Assembly: GCA_020692215.1 (NCBI GenBank)
Contig: JAIMKW010000005.1
Location: forward strand, 62,001 to 126,000
Direction: 5' to 3'
Source of the DNA: Sandarakinorhabdus sp.
Lineage (GTDB): Bacteria > Pseudomonadota > Alphaproteobacteria > Sphingomonadales > Sphingomonadaceae
Length of the DNA stretch: 64,000 bases
Below the pieces are notes generated by a model. The model was given only the letters and a program-made list of their open reading frames with translations. It did not search any database and had not been told where the DNA came from. Each line of letters starts with the position of its first letter. Position 1 is the first letter of the stretch. A program made the position numbers and the translations under genes. Below are positions 9,657 to 20,902 of this stretch, piece by piece.

Positions 9657-12548
9657 ATGGCGAAGTTGGTTAGCAGCCTTGCTGTTGTGCTGTTTGCAGC
9701 CTGTTCGGTGCCCGTTGCGGCCCAGCCTGCGCCGCTTTCCGCGCTGGTGGAAAAGGTGGACATTCCCTTTGAGCAGTTCACCCTGCCCAATGGCCTGAGG
9801 GTGGTGGTGCACACCGACCGCAAGGCGCCGCTGGTGCATGTGGGGGTGTGGTACGGGGTGGGATCGGTTGACGAACCGGTTGGCCGATCGGGCTTTGCGC
9901 ATCTGTTCGAGCATCTGATGTTCTATGGATCGCAGCACCATGATTCCGACCATTTCGGGCCGCTGGAGGCGATCGGCGCCACCGATTTCAACGGGACGAC
10001 CAGCTTTGACCGCACCAACTATTTCCAGACCGTGCCGACGCCTGCTCTGGATCTGGCGCTGTTCCTGGAATCCGATCGCATGGGCTGGCTGCTGCCAGCG
10101 CTGACGCAGGAGAAGCTGGACGCCCAGCGAAAGGTGGTGCTGAACGAAAAGCGGCAGGGCGACAACCAGCCCGGCGGGCTGGTGCAATATCATATGCTGT
10201 CGGCCCTGTTCGGGCATGACCATCCGATGGGCGTTTCGACCATCGGCAAGGTGGAGGACCTGAACGCAGCGACGCTGGAGGATGCCAAGGGCTGGTTCCG
10301 CAGCCATTATGGCCCGAACAATGCCGTGCTGGTGCTGGCCGGCGATATCGATGCCGCAACAGCGAGGCCGCTGGTGGAAAACTGGTTCGGGCAGATCCCG
10401 GCCGGGCCGACACCGGGGCGATTTGCCGGCTGGGTGCCGCAGCGCACCGAGACAACGCGCGGCATCCTGCGCGACAAGGTGGCGACGCCGCGGGTGATAC
10501 GGCTGTGGGCTGTGCCCGGCCGCGGCGAGGCGGACGTCGCCGACCTGGAGATTGCGATGGCCGTGATGGCGAGCGGGGCGACATCGCGCCTGTATCAGGC
10601 GCTGGTGCGCGACGAGCGGCTGGCCGTGAGCGTGGGCGGTTCGGCAAGCGCGCAATCGCTGGCGGGGATCGCCAGCCTGTCGGCCGATGTGGCGCCTGGC
10701 GTGGACCCGGCAAAGGTGGAAGCGCGGATCGACGAACTGCTGGCGGACTTTCTGAAGTATGGCCCGACAGCGGACGAGGTGGACCGGGTGGCGATGCGCG
10801 CAGTTTCGGGCACGATCCGCGGGCTGGAGAAGGTGGGCGGCTTCGGTGGCAAGGGTGTCGCGCTGGCCGAAGGGCTGCTTTATGCGGGCGACCCGGCGGA
10901 CTACCGGCGCGAACTGGCGGATTTTGCCTCGGCAACGCCGGGGACGGTGCGGGCCGCTGCGCGCCGCTGGCTGCTGCAGGGCGACCATCGGCTGACTCTG
11001 TTGCCGGGCGAGCGGGATTCGCAGGATGTGCAGGCGCCCGACGCTGTGCGCTTGCCGGCTTCGCTGCCGCAGCCGGCGGTTGCCACCGGGGCGGTGGGTG
11101 TGGCCGCCGACCGGTCGAAAGGCCTGCCCGAAGCGGGGCCGGCAACGCAGTTCACCCTGCCGGCGGTGGAGCGGACGCAGCTTTCCAATGGCATGCGGGT
11201 GGTGTTTGCGCGGGCCGATGCTGTGCCCGTTGTGCGGATGATGCTGAGCTTTCCGGTTGGAATTGCCGGGGATTCGGTGGAAAAGCCCGGCACGCAGCGG
11301 CTGCTTCTGGGGCTGGTGGATGAGGGCAGCGATGGGCGGCTGGGCGCGCTGGACGGCCCGGTGATCGCCGAGATGCAGGAGCGGCTGGGCGCTTCGATAG
11401 GCGCATCATCGACGCTGGACCGCACCCGCTTTTCGCTGAATGCGCTGACGCCCAACCTGGGCGAATCCCTGGCGTTGTTTGCCGACGTTGTTCGGGCGCC
11501 GACATTTCCGGCAGACCAGCTGGAGCGGGCGCGGGTGCAGGCGCTGACGGCATTGAAGCGCGAGGCAACCGACCCGACGGGCCTTGCCTATCGCGCGCTG
11601 CCCGCGCTGGTTTACGGCGCGGCGCACCCCTATGGCCGGAGCTTTACGGGATCGGGCACTGAGGCCGGGCTTTCCGGCGTGACGCGCGATGATCTGGTGG
11701 CGTTTCACCGGGCGGCGCTCCGGCCCGGGGAGGCAACCCTGTTCGTGGTGGGCGATAGCAGCCTCGACGCGCTGAAGCCGCAGCTGGAAGCGGCGTTCGG
11801 AGATTGGCGCAGTGGCGGCGAAGCCGGCCCGGCACAGGCTGGCGGTGCGCAGCCTGCGCCGACCGCTGCGGGGCGGATCGTGCTGATCGACCGGCCGGGA
11901 GCGGAGCAATCCATGATCGTTGCGGCTGCCCCTTCGGCGCTTGCGGGCGGGGACGAGATATTGGCGCTGAACCTTGCCAATGATGTGTTTGGCGGGCTTG
12001 CTTCTGCGCGGCTGAACCAAGAGCTTCGGGAAAGGCGCAACTGGTCTTATGGGGCCTTTTCCAGCCTTTCGCCCACGCGGGAGGCCATGCCGTTCATCAT
12101 GACGGCGCCGGTGGAGACTGCTGCGACAGGGCAAAGCATCGCGGCCATGCGGACGCTGCTGGCCGATATGCGCGGCAAGGCGCCGCCCAGGGCAGAGGAA
12201 ATCGCGCGGGCGCGGGCAAACCTGATCCGGTCGCTTCCCGGCGATTTTGAAACCGGGGGCGCCTTGCTGTCGGCGCTGGAGCGCAGCGAAAATCTGGGCC
12301 GGGCGGATGACTATCTGCAGACGCTGCCCGCGCGGCTGGCGGCCATTTCGGACGCGGCGGTTGCAGCAGCGCCGCTGCCGCGGCCTGATGCCCTTGTGTG
12401 GGTTGTGGTGGGCGACAAGGCCATCGTGCTGCCGCAGCTGAAGGCGCTGGGGATGCCGGTGGAGGTGCGGGCGCCGGACCCAGACAAGCCGAACCCAGAC
12501 AAGCCGGACCCTGACAAATCGAACCCGGACAAATCGACAGCCCCTTAG
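9657..12548 (+). CDS. Periplasmic M16 family zinc peptidase (two-domain, pitrilysin type)
   Basis: Secreted peptidase of 963 residues. After a signal peptide (hydrophobic core 5-22, ending VAAQ) comes an active M16 half with the inverted zinc motif HLFEH at 82-86 and the downstream VVLNEKRQ glutamate. A second, catalytically inactive M16 half starts near residue 500 (LSNGMRVVFARADAVPVV) and lacks HxxEH. Such fused pairs form the closed clamshell of M16 enzymes. The C-terminus is an odd acidic, proline-rich tail of four 5-residue repeats (DPDKP, NPDKP, DPDKS, NPDKS). An FAAC near residue 16 is a poor lipobox, so lipidation is unlikely but not excluded. It sits two bases after pepN. Confidence 0.92.
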   Translation: MAKLVSSLAVVLFAACSVPVAAQPAPLSALVEKVDIPFEQFTLPNGLRVVVHTDRKAPLVHVGVWYGVGSVDEPVGRSGFAHLFEHLMFYGSQHHDSDHFGPLEAIGATDFNGTTSFDRTNYFQTVPTPALDLALFLESDRMGWLLPALTQEKLDAQRKVVLNEKRQGDNQPGGLVQYHMLSALFGHDHPMGVSTIGKVEDLNAATLEDAKGWFRSHYGPNNAVLVLAGDIDAATARPLVENWFGQIPAGPTPGRFAGWVPQRTETTRGILRDKVATPRVIRLWAVPGRGEADVADLEIAMAVMASGATSRLYQALVRDERLAVSVGGSASAQSLAGIASLSADVAPGVDPAKVEARIDELLADFLKYGPTADEVDRVAMRAVSGTIRGLEKVGGFGGKGVALAEGLLYAGDPADYRRELADFASATPGTVRAAARRWLLQGDHRLTLLPGERDSQDVQAPDAVRLPASLPQPAVATGAVGVAADRSKGLPEAGPATQFTLPAVERTQLSNGMRVVFARADAVPVVRMMLSFPVGIAGDSVEKPGTQRLLLGLVDEGSDGRLGALDGPVIAEMQERLGASIGASSTLDRTRFSLNALTPNLGESLALFADVVRAPTFPADQLERARVQALTALKREATDPTGLAYRALPALVYGAAHPYGRSFTGSGTEAGLSGVTRDDLVAFHRAALRPGEATLFVVGDSSLDALKPQLEAAFGDWRSGGEAGPAQAGGAQPAPTAAGRIVLIDRPGAEQSMIVAAAPSALAGGDEILALNLANDVFGGLASARLNQELRERRNWSYGAFSSLSPTREAMPFIMTAPVETAATGQSIAAMRTLLADMRGKAPPRAEEIARARANLIRSLPGDFETGGALLSALERSENLGRADDYLQTLPARLAAISDAAVAAAPLPRPDALVWVVVGDKAIVLPQLKALGMPVEVRAPDPDKPNPDKPDPDKSNPDKSTAP
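12477..12536 (+). repeat. 15-bp tandem repeat (4 units) in the M16 peptidase 3' end
   Basis: Four 15-bp units read GACCCAGACAAGCCG, AACCCAGACAAGCCG, GACCCTGACAAATCG and AACCCGGACAAATCG. They encode the penta-peptides DPDKP, NPDKP, DPDKS and NPDKS just before the stop. The pattern alternates G/A at the first base and drifts in pairs, which fits a 30-bp duplication of a two-unit block. Confidence 0.9.
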
Positions 12549-12606
12549 AAGCGCGGGTTTCCCCGGCGGCCGAACTGGGGCTTGGTGGCTGCTGGAGGAG
12601 TGCTGG

Positions 12607-14514
12607 ATGACAAAGCTTTCGCGTGGCGATTTCGAGGCCGCCCTGGTGACGACCCATTTGCCGACGCTGGCGGTGTGCGTGGCGCAGGCCGAGGGCGAGG
12701 ACAGCCTGCTGGCCGGTGAGCGGCCAACCTATGATTTTTTCGGAGACGGGATGGGGGCCTTTTCCGAAGCCTATCAGGCGAGGATCCGTGCCGAGGCTGA
12801 CCGGGTGCTGTGGCCGATTCTGAGCGGCGAAAAGCCGATCGCGCCGGTGCCTTCGCCCGAGCGCATTGCAAGGATGATCGACTGGATCGCGGGGGGCGAT
12901 GTGCCGGCGCATTATCTGCCTTTCCTGCGCGAGGAGCTGATGCTGGATGGTGTCGACCGGCGCGCGCCGGAGCCGATCCGTTCCGGGCCGCGCCAGCTTT
13001 CGGCCATCATCATCGGTGCTGGAATGTCGGGCCTGCTGGCGGCGCACCGGCTGCGGCAGGCGGGCGTTGCGGTGACCATCCTGGAGGCGAATGACGATGT
13101 CGGCGGAACCTGGCTTTTGAACCGCTACCCCGGCGTTCGGGTGGATACGCCCAACCACCTCTATTCCTATTCGTTCGAGCCGAACCACGACTGGCCGGAA
13201 TTCTACAGCCAGGGCGATGTGCTGCTGGGCTATTTCCAGCGGTTTGCCGACCATCATGGCCTGCGCGCCATCACCCGCTTTGGCACCCGGGTAGACGAGG
13301 CGAAATGGGACAGTGCGCGCGGCAAGTGGCGGGTGACGGCTAATGGCGGGGCCGTGGTGCTGGATGCCGACATGCTGGTATCGGCCGTGGGGCAGCTGAA
13401 CGAGCCCTGCTATCCCGACATCCCGGGCCGCGAAGGCTTTGCCGGACCGGCCTTCCATTCGGCGCGGTGGGACCCATCCATCGATCTTTCCGGAAAGCGT
13501 GTCGCGGTGATCGGGACCGGGGCTTCGGCCTTCCAGTTCGTGCCGGAAATCGCAGCCGGGGTTGCGCACATGGATGTGTTCCAGCGCACGCCGCCCTGGC
13601 TGGGGCCGACGGACAATTACCACGACCCCGTGCCCGACGCCTTTCAATGGGCGGTGGAGCATATCCCCAATTACGACAAATGGTATCGCTTCTGGCTGTT
13701 CTGGATGCTGACCGATGGCGTGCTGCCGCAGGTGCGCGCACAGGAAGGCTGGAGCGGGCCGGATGGCACCATATCGCCGGAAAATGCCGAGCTGCGCGCC
13801 GCCCTCATCGAAAAGATCCGCGCGCAGGTGGAAAAGCGGCCCGAGCTGCTGAGCCATGTGGTGCCGAAATATCCCTTTGGCGGGAAGCGATCGCTGCGGG
13901 ACAATGGCGTGTGGCTTCAGGCGCTGCAGCGCGACAATGTGGACCTTGTGACGGAGCCCATCGCCCGGATCGAGCCGGATGCGGTGGTGACCGAGGATGG
14001 CAAACGCCACCCGGCCGATGTGCTGATCTATGGCACCGGCTTCCACGCATCCGACTTTCTGCGCAGCTTCAGGGTGACCGGCGAGAATGGCGCTGACCTG
14101 CACGAACGCTGGGCCGGCGATGCGCGGGCCTATCTGGGCCTGACCGTGCCCGACTTCCCGAACTTCTTCATGATCTACGGTCCCAACACCAACATCGTCG
14201 TCAACGGCTCCATCATCTTCCTGTCGGAATGCGGCGTGACCTTCATCGTGGAAGCCGCGCGGATGCTGGCCGAGACGGGTGCCGTTGCACTGTCGGTAAA
14301 GCACAGCGTTCATGATGCCTTCAACGCCCGGGTGGACGCGGAAAATGCGAAGATGGCGTGGGGCCAGCCCGGCGTGACGAGCTGGTACAAGAATGCCCAG
14401 GGGCGGGTGAGCCAGAACTGGCCGTTCCCGCTGGTGGAGTACTGGCAGGCCACCCGCAAGCTGAACCCGGATGATTTCGAGTTTACACCGGGGGCACGCG
14501 CTGCGGCGGCTTAG
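12607..14514 (+). CDS. Flavin-containing monooxygenase, Baeyer-Villiger type
   Basis: NADPH- and FAD-dependent oxygenase of 635 residues that probably turns a ketone into an ester or lactone. The first Rossmann motif is GAGMSG at 137-142, followed by the FAD-contacting DDVGGTW and NRYPGVRVDTPNHLYSYSF. The Baeyer-Villiger fingerprint FxGxxxHxxxW(D) is present at 277-288 (F277, G279, H283, W287, D288). The NADPH-binding VIGTGASA follows near 298. The first 130 residues are an N-terminal extension found in a subgroup of these enzymes. GGAGGAG precedes the ATG. The natural substrate cannot be read from sequence. Hairpin copy A lies 12 bp after the stop. Confidence 0.9.
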   Translation: MTKLSRGDFEAALVTTHLPTLAVCVAQAEGEDSLLAGERPTYDFFGDGMGAFSEAYQARIRAEADRVLWPILSGEKPIAPVPSPERIARMIDWIAGGDVPAHYLPFLREELMLDGVDRRAPEPIRSGPRQLSAIIIGAGMSGLLAAHRLRQAGVAVTILEANDDVGGTWLLNRYPGVRVDTPNHLYSYSFEPNHDWPEFYSQGDVLLGYFQRFADHHGLRAITRFGTRVDEAKWDSARGKWRVTANGGAVVLDADMLVSAVGQLNEPCYPDIPGREGFAGPAFHSARWDPSIDLSGKRVAVIGTGASAFQFVPEIAAGVAHMDVFQRTPPWLGPTDNYHDPVPDAFQWAVEHIPNYDKWYRFWLFWMLTDGVLPQVRAQEGWSGPDGTISPENAELRAALIEKIRAQVEKRPELLSHVVPKYPFGGKRSLRDNGVWLQALQRDNVDLVTEPIARIEPDAVVTEDGKRHPADVLIYGTGFHASDFLRSFRVTGENGADLHERWAGDARAYLGLTVPDFPNFFMIYGPNTNIVVNGSIIFLSECGVTFIVEAARMLAETGAVALSVKHSVHDAFNARVDAENAKMAWGQPGVTSWYKNAQGRVSQNWPFPLVEYWQATRKLNPDDFEFTPGARAAAA

Positions 14515-14526
14515 GGGCAGTCTTCT

Positions 14527-14565
14527 GCCTCCGGCGGGCAGGGGATTGTATCCCCTGCACCCCCA
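14527..14565 (+). repeat. Interspersed 39-bp hairpin element, copy A
   Basis: The element reads GCCTCCGGCGGG, then CAGGGG, a 7-nt centre ATTGTAT, then CCCCTG and CACCCCCA. The inverted arms cover 14538-14558. It lies 12 bp after the monooxygenase stop, in the direction of that gene. There are four copies in the window (A-D); see findings. Confidence 0.88.
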
Positions 14566-14675
14566 TAGTTGGTCTGCTTCCGACCCTCATTGCGGCTGCT
14601 TGAACGGGGGTTTTTCGCTGCTTATAGCCTTAGGTGCTCAGATAGCATTCCTTTCACACAAGACGGGGTTTCCCA

Positions 14676-15770
14676 ATGCGCGTAGCAACGATGGTCTTGC
14701 TCATGCTGGGGGGCTATGGATGTGCTCCTATCGAGAAGACTCACCCCGTGGCGAGTTCGGAAACCGCCGTAACAGTGGACCGCCGAATTGAACTCATGGG
14801 GGTGATCCAGCTGCTTTCGAGCTACTTCCTCGTCTCGTATCTTGATTCCGACTACAAACGAGACGCAGCCCAGTTTTTCAAAACATGCGCTGACCATCCT
14901 GCCGTGACGAAGTTTGCGTCGCTTTCGGCGAATGGGTTTGACTTCAGCAACGTGCCGGAAGCGTTCATCGCTCTCTCGGATACTCCCGATCTCCAGACTC
15001 GCTTTCCGTTGGGGCAAGGAGTGATCGAAAGCGCGGGCGGCGAAGAAAATCTGGCTGAATTCCTGACCTCGACCCGCATGTTTGCGCGGGATTGCCATTT
15101 CGATGAGTTTTACGACGCTCACTTGTCTGAATATCAGCGCATGATCGACCAATCGCGACAGGCTGTGCGTGCGTCGACCCGAACACTCTCCTCCTACCTT
15201 GGAACTCCGCTCGGCTCGACAGAGGTTGTGCTCGGCCCGCTTCTCCACGATGGCGGCTTTGCCACGCGATTTGACCATGAAGGGGGCCGGGCGATCGCGT
15301 TCGCCTTCATCGGCCCTCATTCCATCAGCGCTGGATCTGTAGACTTCGGGGACGCAGCAAGGCTCCAGCCCCTGATCGCCCATGAATTTGCGCATACGGT
15401 CATCAACCCGCTGACTGCCCGGCATGCCTCACGAGTGGCAGAGACCGAGAAAAACTTCGGTCCCCTTAGGGAAGCCATGCGACTGGAAGGGTATTCAAGG
15501 TGGGAGCATGTGATCAACGAAAGCATTATCAGGGCAGTTACAGCGCGATTGACTGCCGGTGAAAGGGGGGAAGACGCCGCGACTGCAGAGGTTGCCGAGG
15601 AGGTGAAGCGTGGGTTCGTCTACGTCCCCGAAGTGGTCGCTGAACTGCGGAGATACGAAGCGAGCAGATCTGCTTACCCCAAGATCGCGGACTTCTATCC
15701 GAATCTGCTTCGCGTGTTTGAACAGTCCCTAGCTGCCTGTGTGGCGTCGAGATGTGAGAGTGGCACCTGA
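14676..15770 (+). CDS. Putative lipoprotein metallopeptidase, DUF4932-like
   Basis: A 364-residue protein with a short hydrophobic leader and a lipobox-like GGYGC, so C16 would be lipidated. Residues 32-60 (VTVDRRIELMGVIQLLSS) match the opening of DUF4932 proteins. A zinc-peptidase motif HEFAH lies at 236-240, and a later glutamate (E282 in INESIIRAV) could be the third ligand. The enzyme would therefore act at the envelope; its substrate is unknown. The gene is visibly less GC-rich than its neighbours and uses codons such as AAA, TAT and TCG-poor sets more freely. Together with its bracketing by hairpin copies A and B this suggests acquisition by transfer. Family call is from motif recognition only. 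Confidence 0.7.
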   Translation: MRVATMVLLMLGGYGCAPIEKTHPVASSETAVTVDRRIELMGVIQLLSSYFLVSYLDSDYKRDAAQFFKTCADHPAVTKFASLSANGFDFSNVPEAFIALSDTPDLQTRFPLGQGVIESAGGEENLAEFLTSTRMFARDCHFDEFYDAHLSEYQRMIDQSRQAVRASTRTLSSYLGTPLGSTEVVLGPLLHDGGFATRFDHEGGRAIAFAFIGPHSISAGSVDFGDAARLQPLIAHEFAHTVINPLTARHASRVAETEKNFGPLREAMRLEGYSRWEHVINESIIRAVTARLTAGERGEDAATAEVAEEVKRGFVYVPEVVAELRRYEASRSAYPKIADFYPNLLRVFEQSLAACVASRCESGT

Positions 15771-15888
15771 CATTCTAGGAACCCGCCTTTCCGCAATCCA
15801 CCCCAATCCGGACACAACTTGTTGGTGTGATTGAGAGCGCCTTCGGCGCGGTGTTGTTTCTGCTGCATCGGTTTGAAGAGAAGCGGGA

Positions 15889-15907
15889 CCCCGGGTCGAG
15901 CCCGGGG
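15889..15907. repeat. Palindromic CCCCGGG...CCCGGGG unit
   Basis: Arms CCCCGGG and CCCGGGG flank the loop TCGAG, followed by TGACG. Sequences of this kind are widespread intergenic palindromes in alphaproteobacterial genomes. Only one copy was seen in this window. Confidence 0.6.
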
Positions 15908-16006
15908 TGACGGAGTTTGTGTGGCAGACGCAGGATGACCCCGCGCCGGAGGCGCAGTCGAACCGTGTTCATGAGCTGACCGTGGAGAGATGAGCTCCAT
16001 AAGGTC

Positions 16007-16045
16007 TGTGGGTGCAGGGGCTTCAAGCCCCTGCCCGCCGGAGGC
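16007..16045 (-). repeat. Interspersed 39-bp hairpin element, copy B
   Basis: Read on the minus strand: GCCTCCGGCGGG, CAGGGG, centre CTTGAAG, CCCCTG, CACCCACA. The inverted arms (16014-16034) pair perfectly over 10 bp around a single central base. The element lies downstream of the tonB-like gene and in its direction; the tandem array lies between them. Confidence 0.88.
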
Positions 16046-16130
16046 TAAAGACTGCCCGCCGGAGGCTAAAGACTGCCCGCCGGAGGCTAAAGACTGCCCG
16101 CCGGAGGCAAGAAACTGCCCGCCGAAGGGA
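16031..16130. repeat. 21-bp tandem array grown from the arm of hairpin copy B
   Basis: Units of CTGCCCGCCGGAGGC plus TAAAGA start at 16031, 16052, 16073, 16094 (variant end AAGAAA) and 16115 (truncated). The first 15 bases of each unit are the outer arm and flank of the hairpin element, so the array probably grew by slippage from copy B. There are no spacers, so it is not CRISPR. Confidence 0.92.
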
Positions 16131-16138
16131 TGATCGCG

Positions 16139-16879
16139 CTATCGAGGTATCGTGCGGAGTTCGTAGTCTATCCGGATGCGGACCCATTCGCCCACTTGGG
16201 GTCTGCCGCCGATCTGGGGGGGGCGGACGCGGAATTGCCAGGAGGCGGCCAGCACGGAGCGGGCGATCTGGGAGCCCTGCGGATATTCGCCGACGATGAC
16301 GCAGTCTTCGACGCGGTAGTTGGGGGCGGTTCGGCAGGCGATGAGGCCCCAGCCGGGGCCCTGTGCCGTGGACAGGTAGCCGCGCAGTTCGTCGGGATAG
16401 GGCTCGCGGTACCAGGCTGCGGCGTAGAGCGGTTCCCCGTTGGGGCCGGTGCCATCGACCCGTTCGGAATCGGCCGTGACGGTGCTGCGCGAGCGCAGAT
16501 CCGGCGGGCCATAGACACGCTTTGGCGGGGCTGGCTGCGGGATCGGGGGCGGAGGGGCGAGCTCTATCGCTTCCGCGATTTCGGGCGGGATCTCGATGAC
16601 CGGCTGGTCTGGCGGGGTGGGTTCGGGCGGCGGCTGTTTCGGTTTGGGCGCGGGGGCCGGCGGGGCGGCCGGCTCGGGCGCGATATCCTGCGTTTCGGCC
16701 TTGGGCGCCGGGGGTTCGCTGATGTTGAAGGTGACCATTTCGACCATCTTCTGCCGCAAGACCGGTGGCGCCAGAGACAGCAGCAGCAGCATGAGGAGCG
16801 CGTGGATGGCGGCCACGAAGAGGATGCCGGCGATGCGGCTGCGGGCATCGGGGGAGAGCGTGAGGAGCCGTTCGGGCAT
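16139..16879 (-). CDS. TonB-like periplasm-spanning protein
   Basis: A 246-residue protein with one N-terminal transmembrane helix (about 16-37, GILFVAAIHALLMLLLLSLA), a proline/alanine/lysine-rich linker (about 55-120, with KPKQPPPEPTPP) and a compact C-terminal domain. This is the TonB architecture: an inner-membrane anchor, an extended periplasmic rod and a domain that touches outer-membrane receptors. The C-terminal domain carries two cysteines (LIACRTAP and VEDCVIVG), probably a disulfide. No exbB/exbD lie nearby, so it may be an accessory or dedicated TonB. Its stop is 8 bp from the 21-bp repeat array. It is the next gene downstream of acnA, with 86 bp between. Confidence 0.78.
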   Translation of the reverse strand: MPERLLTLSPDARSRIAGILFVAAIHALLMLLLLSLAPPVLRQKMVEMVTFNISEPPAPKAETQDIAPEPAAPPAPAPKPKQPPPEPTPPDQPVIEIPPEIAEAIELAPPPPIPQPAPPKRVYGPPDLRSRSTVTADSERVDGTGPNGEPLYAAAWYREPYPDELRGYLSTAQGPGWGLIACRTAPNYRVEDCVIVGEYPQGSQIARSVLAASWQFRVRPPQIGGRPQVGEWVRIRIDYELRTIPR

Positions 16880-16965
16880 GTCGATCCTGCCTTCGGGCGG
16901 GGGGCACTTGCCTTTGGCCGGGACAGGCGCGGGACGCTTTCACTGCCCCGCGCCTTGCCACGATA

Positions 16966-19650
<2,685 letters not shown>

Positions 19651-19786
19651 TGGGTCGTCCCTTCGGGGTCTGTGCTGCGCAGACGCTCCTAGAACCTGCG
19701 CTGCAGCGCGGCAAGCTTGGCTTAAGGCTGCGCGGCGGTGCCGTAATGGATTTCGCCCTGCAGAAGGGGGGCGGAAAGGGACGGAC

Positions 19787-20902
19787 ATGGAGCAGACGGG
19801 TGCGCTGGTTGCCGAGCGCGGATTGGCCGATGGCGCGACAACGGGTGGCGCAGACGCCACTGTGCTGGGCGGCGGGCAGGGGCATCCGCAACTTGCGTGG
19901 TTCGATTCGATCCGCGCGCTGTTTGCGCAGACCGGGCTGCCGCCGGAGCCCGACACCTATGAGCTGTTCTATCTGTATGTGAGCGGTGCGGATGCCGGGC
20001 TTCGCAGGGAGATGGAGCGGCTGCTGGAAAGTGGTGGGCTGACCGGCGAGGTGGTGACCGACCTGCGCCGGGTGCATTTCGGCGAGATTGCGGCATCGGA
20101 GATGCTGGAGCTTGTGGAGACGTCGCAGGCGAGTGCGCTGGCGCTTGCCGAGCGGCTGGACCGCGGCCATGCCGACATCCGCGAGTATGACGAGGCCATA
20201 TCGCAGGAGGATGCAGCGCTTTCGGTAAGCCGGTCGGCCCACGAGCTGGCGGATCTGGTGCAGCGGCTGCGGCGGGCGAACGCGACGGTGATGTCGGCCA
20301 ACCGCCGGCTGGAGGCTTCCATCCGCACGGCGACCCTTGAGACCAACAAGCTGCTGGAGCGGCTGGGATCGGCTGAACGCACGGCGCGGACCGACCCGTT
20401 GACCGGCCTGCTGAACCGGCGCGGCCTTATCGAGGCGCTGAAGAAGGCGCAGGCAAGCGCGCTGGATGAGGGGGTTCCGCTTTCGGCCGCCCTGGTGGAC
20501 ATCGACCATTTCAAACGGGTGAACGACCAGTGGGGCCATGCCATTGGCGATGAGGTGCTGCGCTGTGTGGCATCGCATCTGGCGAGCCATGTGCGCCGCA
20601 CGGTGGGCGAGGGAGGTTTTGCTGGCCGCCACGGGGGCGAGGAATTTGTGGTGGCGTTTCCCGGGCTTGGGGTGGCAGCGGCGACTGCCGCTGTGGATGC
20701 TGCGCGGGCCATTCTGGCGCGGCAGGTGCTGCGCCGGTCCAACGATGGGGCCAGCCTTGGCCATATCAGCTTTTCAGGCGGCGTTGCCGGACTGCGGCCG
20801 GATGACAATGTCGACAGCCTGATCGATCGGGCAGATTCGGCGCTGTATGCCGCCAAGCGCGCCGGGCGCGACCGGGTGTATCCGGAAATTCCGCAGCGCT
20901 AG
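19787..20902 (+). CDS. Diguanylate cyclase (GGDEF domain)
   Basis: Makes the second messenger c-di-GMP from two GTP. The 371-residue cytosolic protein has an N-terminal helical region (about 35-195), ending in a coiled coil ([20 protein letters not shown]), and a C-terminal GGDEF domain with [23 protein letters not shown] and the active-site signature GGEEF at 283-287. The RxxD inhibitory site expected nine residues before GGEEF is missing (sequence GEGGFAG), so product inhibition through that site is unlikely. No transmembrane helix or known sensor domain is seen. Its stop overlaps the stop of the convergent GPH transporter by four bases. Confidence 0.92.
   Translation: MEQTGALVAERGLADGATTGGADATVLGGGQGHPQLAWFDSIRALFAQTGLPPEPDTYELFYLYVSGADAGLRREMERLLESGGLTGEVVTDLRRVHFGEIAASEMLELVETSQASALALAERLDRGHADIREYDEAISQEDAALSVSRSAHELADLVQRLRRANATVMSANRRLEASIRTATLETNKLLERLGSAERTARTDPLTGLLNRRGLIEALKKAQASALDEGVPLSAALVDIDHFKRVNDQWGHAIGDEVLRCVASHLASHVRRTVGEGGFAGRHGGEEFVVAFPGLGVAAATAAVDAARAILARQVLRRSNDGASLGHISFSGGVAGLRPDDNVDSLIDRADSALYAAKRAGRDRVYPEIPQR

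Larger units (their letters stand above)
15771..16138. other. Repeat-rich non-coding region between lipoprotein and tonB-like gene
   Basis: No gene is supported here. It holds a CCCGGG-type palindrome (15889-15907), GC-rich filler with small inverted segments (for example CGCCTTCGGCGCG at 15839), hairpin copy B and a 21-bp tandem array that ends at the stop of the tonB-like gene. A frame running through the array encodes only monotonous Arg-Leu-Lys-Thr repeats and is not a gene. Confidence 0.75.

Noticed and set aside
14566..14675. Degenerate motif GTCTGCTTCCGACCCTCATT shared with the region after copy C
   Set aside because: The similarity to the segment at about 31231-31260 is partial and could be chance. 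It was not called a repeat without an alignment.
16031..16130. Possible CRISPR array
   Set aside because: Units are 21 bp and directly adjacent, without spacers. They derive from the hairpin element arm.
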